The notes: generated from the sequence alone by a model not told the origin. A DNA stretch of 39,881 bases from Methylophilaceae bacterium (GCA_029244935.1 JAQWQF010000013.1:1-39881); one strand, 5' to 3'; numbered from the stretch's first letter, positions 8,002-18,168 are shown. Translations and numbers: made by a program.

Positions 8002-8133
8002 ATGAAGCAAGATGAATTAAAAGAGATTAAAGAAGTTCTTAATAAAATATATAAAACATTATTATATGTATTTTGGATCATTGGTTTTTTTGCCCTATTG
8101 TACTTTGGCCTTTTAATTTACTTAGGCTTCTGA
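8002..8133 (+). CDS. 43-residue single-helix membrane protein
   Basis: A short ORF starting at ATG 8002, two bases after the stop of the coiled-coil protein gene. The product has a charged amphipathic N-terminus (MKQDELKEIKEVLNKIYKTL) followed by one strong membrane helix (LLYVFWIIGFFALLYFGLLIYLGF) reaching the C-terminus. This order, with a soluble helix then a membrane helix, is typical of small membrane subunits. Tight spacing suggests translational coupling with the preceding gene. No family recognised. Confidence 0.55.
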   Translation: MKQDELKEIKEVLNKIYKTLLYVFWIIGFFALLYFGLLIYLGF

Positions 8134-8195
8134 ACGAGATTTATAGAAGAGGGGAGTAATAATCGGACCGTCTAGGACCTATTTGGACTGTAAAT

Positions 8196-8271
8196 TGGTG
8201 GAGGTAAGCGGGATCGAACCGCTGACCCTCTGAATGCCATCCAGACGCTCTCCCAGCTGAGCTATACCCCC
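8196..8271 (-). tRNA. tRNA-Ala (GGC)
   Basis: A complete 76-base cloverleaf with encoded CCA on the minus strand. The acceptor stem pairs GGGGGTA with TACCTCC (one G:T), the D-arm reads AGCTCAGCTGGGAGAGC, the anticodon loop is ATGGCAT with GGC in the anticodon position, and the T-arm is GCGGTTCGATCCCGC. A promoter with a perfect -35 lies just upstream on the same strand. Confidence 0.97.
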
Positions 8272-8285
8272 AATGATTTTGCATG

Positions 8286-8314
8286 ATATTAATTAGCTAC
8301 TATGGCTGTGTCAA
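8286..8314 (-). promoter_or_regulatory. Sigma-70 promoter for tRNA-Ala
   Basis: On the minus strand a perfect -35 TTGACA (8309-8314) is followed after exactly 17 bases by a -10-like TAATAT (8286-8291), placing transcription start a few bases before the tRNA 5' end at 8271. It lies in the short gap between queF and the tRNA on the same strand, so the tRNA need not depend on queF read-through. Confidence 0.6.
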
Positions 8315-8325
8315 CGTTTTATTAA

Positions 8326-8772
8326 CTAATCACGAAAATTAGCTTCTGATTCAAACCCTTCTAAATTTACTTTTGGAAGTGGTTTCCAGCCTTTTTTTCT
8401 GTGCTCTGCAATTACATTAGTAAAGACGCCACCCCTGACAAAGAATTTAGCCGTTAACTTCATGTATCTCGGTTTTAAAGCGACTACCAAATCATCTAGA
8501 ATGCTATTAGTAACAGCCTCATGGAAGCACCCTTCATTCCTAAATGACCAGATATAAAGTTTTAGACTTTTTAGTTCCACACAGCGTTTATCGGGGATAT
8601 AATCAAGGTATAAGGTAGCAAAATCTGGTTGCCCTGTTTTTGGACATAGACAGGTAAATTCAGGAATCTGCATATGAATATGAAAGTCTCTTGAAGAATT
8701 TGGGTTGTCAAATATTTCAAGATCTTTTGTGGGTTGAGCGGTGGGCTTATTGCCTAATGATTGTTTGTTCAT
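8326..8772 (-). CDS. queF: NADPH-dependent preQ0 reductase (queuosine pathway)
   Basis: A 148-residue, short (type I) QueF, reducing the nitrile 7-cyano-7-deazaguanine (preQ0) to preQ1 for queuosine modification of tRNA. The catalytic Cys lies in [16 protein letters not shown] (C43, with D50 as the acid), followed by the NADPH-binding motif ELKSLKLY and the substrate-binding FHE. Length matches the single-domain type. It is divergent from smc across a 78-base gap, with tRNA-Ala downstream on the same strand. Other queuosine genes are not in the window. Confidence 0.95.
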   Translation of the reverse strand: MNKQSLGNKPTAQPTKDLEIFDNPNSSRDFHIHMQIPEFTCLCPKTGQPDFATLYLDYIPDKRCVELKSLKLYIWSFRNEGCFHEAVTNSILDDLVVALKPRYMKLTAKFFVRGGVFTNVIAEHRKKGWKPLPKVNLEGFESEANFRD

Positions 8773-8813
8773 ATGAATATTTAATAACTTAATGAAAGAA
8801 GCATTATACTAGT

Positions 8814-8840
8814 TTGAAGAAAGACTTTCTCAATATAATC
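8814..8840 (+). promoter_or_regulatory. Putative smc promoter giving a very short leader
   Basis: A perfect -10 TATAAT (8835-8840) lies 10 bases before the smc ATG, with TTGAAG (8814-8819) as a possible -35 at a short 15-base spacing. Transcription would start near 8847, leaving about four untranslated bases. No ribosome-binding purine run precedes the ATG, which fits a nearly leaderless message. The weak -35 keeps this tentative. Confidence 0.4.
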
Positions 8841-8850
8841 CAATAAACAT

Positions 8851-11667
8851 ATGAAACTTAAACAGATAAAACTTGCAGGCTTTAAAACATTCGTTGACCC
8901 AACAAAGGTCATTCTAGATGGTCAGCTTGCAGGAATTGTAGGTCCAAATGGTTGTGGAAAATCGAACATTATGGAGTCGGTTAAGTGGGTATTAGGTTCA
9001 TCATCTGCTAAAGAGCTTCGTGGCGATTCCATGGATGCTGTTATATTTAGTGGGACTGACACTCGCCAGGCATTATCACGAGCAAGTGTTGAGCTACTAT
9101 TTGATAACAGACTTGGTCAGGCTCCAGCCGAGTGGTCTTCATATGAAGAGATATCAGTAAAACGCGTTATCGAAAAAGAAAAAGGATCAACATACCTAAT
9201 AAATAACACCGCAGTTAGAAGAAAAGATGTTGCAGATTTATTTCTTGGGACAGGATTAGGAAGTAAAGGATATGCAATTATTGGTCAAAATACTATTTCC
9301 CAGGTTGTTGAGGCCAAACCAGAGGAGCTTAAGAGTTTTCTTGAGGAAGCAGCAGGTGTTAGTAAATACAAGGAAAGACGTAAAGAAACTGAATATAGAC
9401 TAAGGGATACAAAAACAAACCTTTCAAGAGTTCAGGACCTATTAAGAGAGATAAATCAACAAATTTCTAAACTTGAATCACAAGCTCAAACAGCAAAAAA
9501 GCATAATGATCTAAAAGATGACCTCTCGCTAACAAATGCAAAAATATGGGTGAATAAAAAACAATCAGCTAATGATCAATGGTTAAAAATAAAAGAAGAG
9601 ATTGAACATAAAACATTGGCTCTCGAGAAACAAAGTAGTTTATTAACATCAATAGAGAAAAGCGTTGAAGATACAAGGCAGGAATTTAATCATGCAACTG
9701 ATTTAATTAATAAAGCACAAACAGGTTTTTATGAAAAAAACTCCTTAGTAAGTGATGCTGAAAATAAAATAACTAATCTTAAAGATAAAGTTGAGCAACA
9801 AACGAATATTCAGACAATAAATCAGGATAAAATTAAGAAAATTAATGAAATAGAAATGGAGCTTAAAGAAGAAATATTTAAAAATGAAAATCTACTTAAT
9901 GACGCAAATGAGAAGGACAGCTCATTCCGCGAGCTTCTAAGTATATCAAGAACTAAGTATGAGTCAGCAAAAGAAAAAAACGAGATCGCAGTAGATAAAT
10001 ATCAAGATGCTAGTAATCAACTACAATCATCAACTGAAAAATTAAATATTTCACTAACGGCGGTAGAGTTTATTGAAAACAATATTTCAGAGCTTAACCA
10101 TAGAATTAGCGGCCTAGGTGTTGAATTTAAAAGTCTAATTTCTGATAATGACAAAAATGAAAAACCTGAGGACCTTTCTTTAATTGAAGCTAAGATTAAA
10201 GATACCGAAGTTCAACTTGAATCAAAGAATTTAAAAAGCTTAGAAATTATTAACAATATTGATGACCTTAGAAATCAGTGCAACGTCAAGAAAAGTGAGA
10301 TCGATGATCGCCAGGCAAGGATAAGTTCACTCAAAGAAGTTATTGTACAAGAGGTTGATCAAAAGAAAATTGATGAATGGTTAAATGAAGTAGGTTACAA
10401 AAAACATACTAATTTAGTCAAAAGTATTGACATAAAAGATGGATGGGAAAAAGCACTTGGCATAGTATTAGGCTCAAAAGTTGAGGCTTATAAAACTGAT
10501 GATATCAATATTAATGATTTAAAAAGACCCCCTCATACCATTACAATTGTTCACGACTCCATCACCGAAAAATTAAATGATAATAAAGATCTTATATCAG
10601 CTCTTACAGTTATTGATTCATATGATGCAACGCTAAAAATTGCCATTACTGAATGGCTCTCAAATATCTATATTTCTACTCAGGAAGAGGTTAATAAAAA
10701 TAGAAAATATCTTAAATCTGGTGAAGCTATCATTACAAAGTCTGGTGATATATATGGAAGGTCCTATCAAATTTTAAACCAACCATCAAATAATCAAGAC
10801 AATAGGCTTCTTAGAATAAAGCAATTAGAAATTTATGAGAAAGAAATACCTGGCCTAACAAGCGATTATCAGAAACTTTCCGATACCTTAAAAAATTACG
10901 AGAATGCTAATCAAGATCTGAGACTAGAAATTATTGAAATAACAGAAATCCTGAAAAAAAGTAATGATAAAAAAAATCACCTTTCATTTGAATATAATAA
11001 GTTATTAAATGTTATCGAAGTAAATAACAATCGTAAAAGCTCAATTAATAATGAGGTTACTCAGTTAGAAGAGAATTTAAATGCGTTTTCTAAAGATCGT
11101 GATAATCATAAAAATAATATAGCTAGTCTTAAGAATGCTTTAGATAAGTTAAATGAGTTAAATGATGCAGCCCTAAATAACAAAGTACGTAGTGAGGAAA
11201 TATTTGTCGAATTAAGGGATCAACTTGTAATTAATGAGAAGTCATTACAAGAGGTTGAATTTAATATCAAGCTAACAAATAATAAACTTGTTGAGATTCG
11301 GGAGCGATTAGTTCGTCTTTCAGCAGAACGAGAAGGTTTATTGGAACAAGCTAATGAAGCAAATATTGATAGCATCCATGAGGAGTTAATTCAGATTGAA
11401 TTACAACTTAAAGAAAATATTAAGGGTAAGGAAGAGTCTGAATTGTCACTGGTTAAGGCAAGAGATAATTTAGCACAAAAAGAAACTAAGCTTAAGGAAT
11501 TAGAAAGTAATAGACTAGAAAATCAACATTTGGTTAATCCATTAAATGAAGCAATACAGCAATCAAAGTTAGATGAACGTGAAATTAAATTGAAATTTGA
11601 TCAATGTTGTGAGGAAATTGGTAAATGTAAATATGAAGAATCTGAAATAATGTCTAAGCTTGATTAA
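8851..11667 (+). CDS. smc: SMC chromosome condensation protein, N-terminal part ended by an in-frame TAA
   Basis: SMC dimers organise and segregate the chromosome with ScpA and ScpB. This ORF holds the N-terminal ATPase half-head (MKLKQIKLAGFKTF, Walker A GPNGCGKSN at 32-40), long coiled coils, and the hinge region (about residues 500-600, including GWEKALGIVLGSKVEAYK). It stops at a TAA (11665-11667) after 938 residues, but the same frame continues without interruption to 12345 and encodes the missing C-terminal head. The full frame would give about 1164 codons, the normal SMC length. As written, this product lacks the C-loop and Walker B and could not form a working ATPase. Possible explanations are a real nonsense mutation, a sequencing or assembly error, or read-through. 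Confidence 0.9.
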   Translation: MKLKQIKLAGFKTFVDPTKVILDGQLAGIVGPNGCGKSNIMESVKWVLGSSSAKELRGDSMDAVIFSGTDTRQALSRASVELLFDNRLGQAPAEWSSYEEISVKRVIEKEKGSTYLINNTAVRRKDVADLFLGTGLGSKGYAIIGQNTISQVVEAKPEELKSFLEEAAGVSKYKERRKETEYRLRDTKTNLSRVQDLLREINQQISKLESQAQTAKKHNDLKDDLSLTNAKIWVNKKQSANDQWLKIKEEIEHKTLALEKQSSLLTSIEKSVEDTRQEFNHATDLINKAQTGFYEKNSLVSDAENKITNLKDKVEQQTNIQTINQDKIKKINEIEMELKEEIFKNENLLNDANEKDSSFRELLSISRTKYESAKEKNEIAVDKYQDASNQLQSSTEKLNISLTAVEFIENNISELNHRISGLGVEFKSLISDNDKNEKPEDLSLIEAKIKDTEVQLESKNLKSLEIINNIDDLRNQCNVKKSEIDDRQARISSLKEVIVQEVDQKKIDEWLNEVGYKKHTNLVKSIDIKDGWEKALGIVLGSKVEAYKTDDININDLKRPPHTITIVHDSITEKLNDNKDLISALTVIDSYDATLKIAITEWLSNIYISTQEEVNKNRKYLKSGEAIITKSGDIYGRSYQILNQPSNNQDNRLLRIKQLEIYEKEIPGLTSDYQKLSDTLKNYENANQDLRLEIIEITEILKKSNDKKNHLSFEYNKLLNVIEVNNNRKSSINNEVTQLEENLNAFSKDRDNHKNNIASLKNALDKLNELNDAALNNKVRSEEIFVELRDQLVINEKSLQEVEFNIKLTNNKLVEIRERLVRLSAEREGLLEQANEANIDSIHEELIQIELQLKENIKGKEESELSLVKARDNLAQKETKLKELESNRLENQHLVNPLNEAIQQSKLDEREIKLKFDQCCEEIGKCKYEESEIMSKLD

Positions 11668-12345
11668 AAATTATCACTTGAGGATCTTGAAAATAAATCT
11701 TCATCTATTAGTATTAAAATTGAAAGGCTAGGCCCAGTAAATCTTGCTGCAATTTCAGAACTAACATCCATACATGAGCGACAAAAATATATATTAGCTC
11801 AAGTAGATGATTTACAAAATGCTAGCGATACACTCAATAATGCAATTCGTAAAATTGATCTTGAAACAAGAGAAAAGCTTAAGGAGACATACAAATCCGT
11901 AAATGAAAATTTTACTCATTTCTTCAGAACCCTATTTAATGGTGGGCGTGCAGAGCTGGAATTACTAGGTAACGAAATACTTGATACAGGTCTTCAAGTT
12001 GTTGCCCAGCCTCCTGGAAAGAAAAATACAACTATTCATCTTCTATCTGGAGGAGAAAAAGCTTTAACAGCAATTGCTCTTGTTTTTGCTTTATTTAAGC
12101 TAAATCCTTCACCATTTTGCTTGATGGATGAAGTAGATGCCCCTCTTGATGATTCTAATACTGAAAGATTCTGTAAGATGGTTAAGGAAATGTCGCTTAA
12201 TACTCAATTTTTATTCGTATCACACAATAAATTAACAATAGAAATTGCTGAGCAATTGATTGGGGTAACGATGCAAGAGGCGGGAGTATCAAGAATTGTT
12301 GAAGTTGATTTACAAAATATTGAAAAAATGGAATCAGTTGGTTAA
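11668..12345 (+). pseudogene. smc: SMC C-terminal part, same frame after the TAA
   Basis: This continuation of smc is open for 225 codons in the same frame. It contains the end of the C-terminal coiled coil, the family motif RLGPVNLAAI, the ATPase signature (C-loop) LLSGGEKALTA, Walker B CLMDEVDAPLDD, and the D-/H-loop region FLFVSHNK. No start codon with a ribosome-binding site is obvious after the TAA. A TTG at 12121 lies inside Walker B and cannot be a real start. That the frame has stayed open with all motifs intact argues the stop is recent, artefactual or bypassed. It ends seven bases before zipA. Confidence 0.85.
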
Positions 12346-12352
12346 ATAAATT

Positions 12353-13417
12353 ATGAGTGAAGTACAAATCGCATTATTGGTACTTGGTTTTATTGTGATC
12401 ATTATTATGATCCTGCATAACTGGGCCCAATTAAAAAAAATTAAAAAAAGAAAACAAAAAATTTCGGCATCAGAAGCACCAACTCTTAATGATGATAATG
12501 ATCCGTTATTTCAATCAAGTGAATTTAAAATTAATGACTTAGACAGATCAAAAGTAGATGAACTAGACTCTTCTGGGTCTCAGAAAATGATAGAGTCAAA
12601 TCTTCCAGATGGAGTTAATAGGGACATAGAGATGGTTGCTTCAATAGTCACGAAAAGTGTTCAGAATGGTAAATCTTCGATCTTTCTAGAGTCTCTTGAT
12701 AATTTACCAGGTGTAAGTGTTTACGTTAGAAATGATAATGAAATATGGTCAACTGGTGAGGCGCTTGATGAAAGCATACGCTATAACCAGGTTTTAATAG
12801 TACAGCAACTCGCATCTCGAAAATGGACCATCACTAATGATTCTGCAGCCTTATTGATCTCTTATATAGAAAAAATTAATAGTGCTATTGATGGCAATTT
12901 ATTTTGGCTAACAAATTCTAATATTTTAGAAGAAGCAAAACTGATGGATGAATTTAGGGGAGATGTAGACAAGGCTCTAATTTTAAAGGTAACTCCAAAA
13001 TCTGACTCCTCTTTTCATACAGGCGCACTTGAAGATTTTTTTAATAAATCAGATATTAAGGTCAATAATAAATTGATACATGAGTTTATTGATCTAGAGA
13101 ATAAGAATGTTATTTGTCAACTATTAAGTCTTTCAGGAAAGCCATTACAAATTAATCAAGAGTCTTTTATCCAGGGAATAGTTTTAAAAATGGATGTGCC
13201 AAATACCCCTAATATAACCCACTCATTTAATAAAATGATTAGCCTTATTAAAGAGTCAACAAAAAAACTAAATGGTGTATTAGTTGATACTAGCAATAAA
13301 AAAATTGATGATGATTATATAAGTAGAGTTTATGTCCACCTAAAGAAGGTTGAACAAAAGATGCTTTCTAAAAAAATTAACCCAGGAAGCGACAATGCCT
13401 TAAAGATCTTTTCATAA
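12353..13417 (+). CDS. zipA: ZipA-like cell division protein
   Basis: A 354-residue protein with an N-terminal membrane anchor (residues 5-23, IALLVLGFIVIIIMILHNW), a basic stop-transfer stretch (KKIKKRKQK), an acidic low-complexity linker to about residue 100, and a C-terminal globular domain. The architecture and its place between smc and ligA, as in other Proteobacteria, match ZipA, which tethers FtsZ polymers to the membrane at the division site. Sequence similarity in the FtsZ-binding domain is weak by eye, so the call leans on context. The stop codon directly abuts the ligA start, indicating one transcript and coupled translation. Confidence 0.75.
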   Translation: MSEVQIALLVLGFIVIIIMILHNWAQLKKIKKRKQKISASEAPTLNDDNDPLFQSSEFKINDLDRSKVDELDSSGSQKMIESNLPDGVNRDIEMVASIVTKSVQNGKSSIFLESLDNLPGVSVYVRNDNEIWSTGEALDESIRYNQVLIVQQLASRKWTITNDSAALLISYIEKINSAIDGNLFWLTNSNILEEAKLMDEFRGDVDKALILKVTPKSDSSFHTGALEDFFNKSDIKVNNKLIHEFIDLENKNVICQLLSLSGKPLQINQESFIQGIVLKMDVPNTPNITHSFNKMISLIKESTKKLNGVLVDTSNKKIDDDYISRVYVHLKKVEQKMLSKKINPGSDNALKIFS

Positions 13418-15430
<2,013 letters not shown>

Positions 15431-15431
15431 A

Positions 15432-16304
15432 ATGAAAAGAGAATTAACATTAATATTTGTGATTAAGATAATGTTTATAAACAATTTATATGCATACAAT
15501 AATAAAAATAAGTGTGAAGACTATCTATCGAAAGGTAAGCCAGTAGAAGCAATTAGTGCCGCCAAGATAATAAGTGATAAATATGATTCTAGCTTTTGTA
15601 AGGCAAAAGCAGAATATTATCAAAATAATTTTGCTGCAGCGATTAAAGATCTGGAGATAAGCATTAAACATGCTGACCTGCAAGCAGATCAGATGTATGC
15701 CATATTGTATAAGGGAATTGCTGAAAGAGATAACAATCAAATAAAACAATCAATTAAATCCCTAAAACATGGGCTTGAGGTAGCGAAACTGGGTAACACT
15801 AAGTATATGGCCATGGAACAAAAATTCTTATACCAAATAGGCCTGAGTTATTCAGCCTTAAAAGATTACTTCAATGCTACAGATTTCTTATCTAAGTCAT
15901 TAATAATAGCGGCAAACGATGATGAGCGTGCTGATGCATACAATTCACTTGCAATTGCGCATGCAGCTAATAAAAAATATGGGAAAGCTGTAGAATTTGG
16001 CCTTAAATCAGCTAATACTTTGCAAAGGTCAGGACAACGAAATAGATATGCAGAAGCAATATATAGCTTATCAGGATATCATTTTCTTGATGGTAATAAC
16101 TCGAAAGCAATATCACTTTTGGATGGATTAGAGAGCTTTGCTGAGAAGAATGGTAGTAAATACTATCAGGCTAAATCACTTTTTGAAAAGGCATTACTAT
16201 ATAAAAATCTTAAAAGGCAGAAGGACTCAGATTCATCATACCAAGCAGCTATTCGTATTTCTGAGCAAATTGGAGCCGTTGACTTAATATCGGCTTATCA
16301 ATAA
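15432..16304 (+). CDS. Secreted TPR-repeat protein
   Basis: A 290-residue protein with a hydrophobic N-terminus suggesting a signal peptide (MKRELTLIFVIKIMFINNLYAY) followed by tetratricopeptide-like helical repeats, for example FAAAIKDLEISIKHA, YFNATDFLSKSLIIA, ERADAYNSLAIAHAANKKYGKAVEFG and YQAKSLFEKALLYKNL. TPR proteins act as protein-protein scaffolds; a periplasmic place is inferred. It overlaps the end of ligA by spacing (ATG two bases after the stop), so it belongs to the smc-zipA-ligA transcript and is the last gene before the dif site. The partner is unknown. Confidence 0.75.
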   Translation: MKRELTLIFVIKIMFINNLYAYNNKNKCEDYLSKGKPVEAISAAKIISDKYDSSFCKAKAEYYQNNFAAAIKDLEISIKHADLQADQMYAILYKGIAERDNNQIKQSIKSLKHGLEVAKLGNTKYMAMEQKFLYQIGLSYSALKDYFNATDFLSKSLIIAANDDERADAYNSLAIAHAANKKYGKAVEFGLKSANTLQRSGQRNRYAEAIYSLSGYHFLDGNNSKAISLLDGLESFAEKNGSKYYQAKSLFEKALLYKNLKRQKDSDSSYQAAIRISEQIGAVDLISAYQ

Positions 16305-16312
16305 TATATATA

Positions 16313-16340
16313 ATTTTACATAATATACATTATACGAAGT
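16313..16340 (-). other. dif: XerCD chromosome dimer resolution site (dif)
   Basis: A 28-base site in the gap between two converging genes. Read on the minus strand it is a XerC arm ACTTCGTATAA, then the central hexamer TGTATA, then a XerD arm TTATGTAAAAT. Against the E. coli dif site it differs at 5 of 28 positions, four of them in the XerC arm, with the centre identical and the XerD arm differing at one base. XerC and XerD recombine here to resolve chromosome dimers at division. Gene direction switches around it as expected at a replication terminus. XerC arms vary between lineages, so the match is strong. Confidence 0.85.
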
Positions 16341-16395
16341 ATAATATACTAAATCTAGGTATACCCTCTGCTTATATGTAAATTAACTATGGTAA

Positions 16396-16761
16396 CTACA
16401 CAACAAATTGGGCTAAGCCATTCTTAAAAGAAAAATCAACGTCATGATTCTCAGTGATAGTAATAAAAACATTTTCAGGTTTTATTTGAACTCTATCACC
16501 TAGATATTCAACTACCTTGCTATAAAAGGCTTGCTTTGATTTATTTGAACGTCCAGAGCGCATTACTAAGTGCATCATTATTCTATCATCCACTCTACCC
16601 TGATACTGTAAACAATCATTAGACAACTGATTTATTACTTGATATCTGTCATCATCTGGAAAATTCATTGTTTCTATAACAGCTTCATTAACACTGTCAG
16701 AAACCTTTTTTATATAGTCCTTACCTTTTCCATCTAAGATATTTATTGTTACAAACGGCAT
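16396..16761 (-). CDS. Tautomerase-superfamily protein
   Basis: A 121-residue protein of the 4-oxalocrotonate tautomerase/MIF superfamily, longer single-chain type. Catalytic Pro2 follows the initiator Met (MPFVTINILDGK), and the conserved stretch MNFPDDDRYQVINQL plus a basic RSGRSNKSKQAFY region match the group usually named tautomerase family protein. Such enzymes interconvert keto and enol acids or dehalogenate small acids; the substrate is not known. A strong TTAGGAGC ribosome-binding site precedes the ATG. It converges on the TPR gene, with the dif site between. Confidence 0.8.
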   Translation of the reverse strand: MPFVTINILDGKGKDYIKKVSDSVNEAVIETMNFPDDDRYQVINQLSNDCLQYQGRVDDRIMMHLVMRSGRSNKSKQAFYSKVVEYLGDRVQIKPENVFITITENHDVDFSFKNGLAQFVV

Positions 16762-16794
16762 AATTGCTCCTAAGAAATTTAAGTAAATTATTCA

Positions 16795-17862
16795 ATGAAT
16801 AGATACTATAATAAAATAACTATGAAAATTTTACTATTAAGCATAATTTTTATCTTTTCTTCTCCAAATTTATTATTTGGTGAAGCTTCAAATTATAGAA
16901 AAGTAGCTATTATGTATAGCGATAAATTTTTGTTACATAACACAGGTAAGAATCACCCAGAACGACCAGAAAGGTTATCAAAAGTTGTTAACAATCTTAA
17001 AAATAACAAATCACTCTCCCCTTACTTGGTTTGGCCTTTGGTTAGAGAGGCTACTGAGCAAGATATTAAACTGGTGCATACTGAAAATTATATTGATTTA
17101 GTTAGAAAAGAAGTGAATTTACTTCAAAAAAATGATATTTCATACTTAAGTACTGGGGATACTATAATTTCAAAAGAATCCAATAAGGTTGCAAGAATAG
17201 CCGTTGGAGCTGGTCTTAGCGGTGCAGATGCAATTATGGAAGGTAAGGTATCTTCCGCATTTGTATTAAATAGGCCTCCAGGACATCATGCTACGGCCTC
17301 AAAAGGCATGGGTTTTTGTATTTATAATAATATAGCTATTGTCGCTCGTTATTTACAAAATAAATATAATATTGAGCGTATTCTAATAGTAGATTTTGAT
17401 GTTCACCATGGGAATGGTACTCAAGATATTTTTTATAATGACGACTCTATATTCTATTTTGATATTCACCAACACCCACTTTATCCTCAAAGTGGACGAC
17501 CAAATGAAATAGGTATCGGAAAAGGCAAAGGTTTTACTTTAAATGTAGATCTTCCTAAAGGCTCTGGAAATACTAAGTTGATTAATGCTTTTAAAAATAA
17601 ATTAACACCAGCGATGGAAAAATTTCAACCTGAATTTATTTTAGTATCAGCCGGTTTTGATTCTCATCAAGGGGATTTACTGGGACAATTAAATTTTACA
17701 GATGTAGGTTATGAAAATATTGCTATCATTTTAAGTAATATTGCTAACAAATATGCATCTGGAAGAAAGCTATATATGTTGGAAGGTGGTTATGTTGCTG
17801 AAAATATTTCAAAATCAGCGGAAAAAATTATAGGTATTTTAACCAAAGATATGGGGGATTAG
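16795..17862 (+). CDS. Histone-deacetylase-family amidohydrolase with signal peptide
   Basis: A zinc-dependent deacetylase-fold enzyme. Active-site elements are RPPGHHA (H164/H165), DFDVHHGNGT (zinc ligands D202 and H204), SAGFDSH (third zinc ligand) and LEGGY (catalytic-type Tyr). Bacterial members hydrolyse acetylpolyamines, acetoin-related or other acyl-amide substrates. Unusually, the N-terminus is a good signal peptide, MKILLLSIIFIFSSPNLLFG, from a second ATG at 16822, so the enzyme is probably exported; either ATG may be the start and neither has a clear ribosome-binding site. Its last ten bases, including the stop codon, lie inside tRNA-Lys. It is divergent from the tautomerase gene across 33 bases. 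Confidence 0.85.
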   Translation: MNRYYNKITMKILLLSIIFIFSSPNLLFGEASNYRKVAIMYSDKFLLHNTGKNHPERPERLSKVVNNLKNNKSLSPYLVWPLVREATEQDIKLVHTENYIDLVRKEVNLLQKNDISYLSTGDTIISKESNKVARIAVGAGLSGADAIMEGKVSSAFVLNRPPGHHATASKGMGFCIYNNIAIVARYLQNKYNIERILIVDFDVHHGNGTQDIFYNDDSIFYFDIHQHPLYPQSGRPNEIGIGKGKGFTLNVDLPKGSGNTKLINAFKNKLTPAMEKFQPEFILVSAGFDSHQGDLLGQLNFTDVGYENIAIILSNIANKYASGRKLYMLEGGYVAENISKSAEKIIGILTKDMGD

Positions 17863-17928
17863 CTCAGTTGGTAGAGCAGTTGACTCTTAATCAATTTGTC
17901 GCGAGTTCGAGCCTCGCATCCCCCACCA
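17853..17928 (+). tRNA. tRNA-Lys (CTT)
   Basis: A complete 76-base cloverleaf with encoded CCA. Acceptor GGGGGAT pairs perfectly with ATCCCCC, D-arm AGCTCAGTTGGTAGAGC, anticodon stem GTTGA with TCAAT around loop CTCTTAA (anticodon CTT), T-arm GCGAGTTCGAGCCTCGC. Its first ten bases are also the end of the upstream deacetylase-family gene, whose TAG stop is bases 8-10 of the tRNA. Confidence 0.97.
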
Positions 17929-17943
17929 ATCATTATAAAGATG

Positions 17944-18168
17944 TTAGCGTTGATACTCTTGGGTATCAACAGGTAGATCACTCTCTTTTACTACAAACTC
18001 CAACCCTGACATAGAACCAACATAGACACCATTCTGATAATTAAATCTAATCTTAACTGTATTTATTGATACCTCTAGTTGAGACTCAGGCCTATAGCTA
18101 AGTATATAGCCTTTAACAGTTTTACCATTATCCGTGCAGCTTACGTTAATTTCATCTAAATTATTCAA
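17944..18168 (-). CDS. fdh4B: Small partner of formate dehydrogenase-like enzyme (Fdh4B-like)
   Basis: A 74-residue soluble protein (MNNLDEINVSCTDNGKTVKG…) with no signal peptide, no membrane segment and a single Cys. It starts within the last codons of the molybdopterin oxidoreductase gene (4-base overlap), so the two are translationally coupled and probably form a complex. Methylotrophs encode a formate dehydrogenase, FDH4, as a large subunit plus a small unknown protein; the arrangement here fits. I name it from context, not from recognising the sequence itself. Confidence 0.55.
   Translation of the reverse strand: MNNLDEINVSCTDNGKTVKGYILSYRPESQLEVSINTVKIRFNYQNGVYVGSMSGLEFVVKESDLPVDTQEYQR

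Noticed and set aside
12121-12345. Independent small gene starting at 12121
   Set aside because: It starts at a TTG within the SMC Walker B motif and is simply the last part of smc in the same frame.
16331-16350. loxP-like arm TATACGAAGT and a palindrome beside it
   Set aside because: The ten-base likeness to a loxP arm comes from the XerC arm of the dif site overlapping an AT-rich repeat. There is no 13-8-13 structure and no phage gene.
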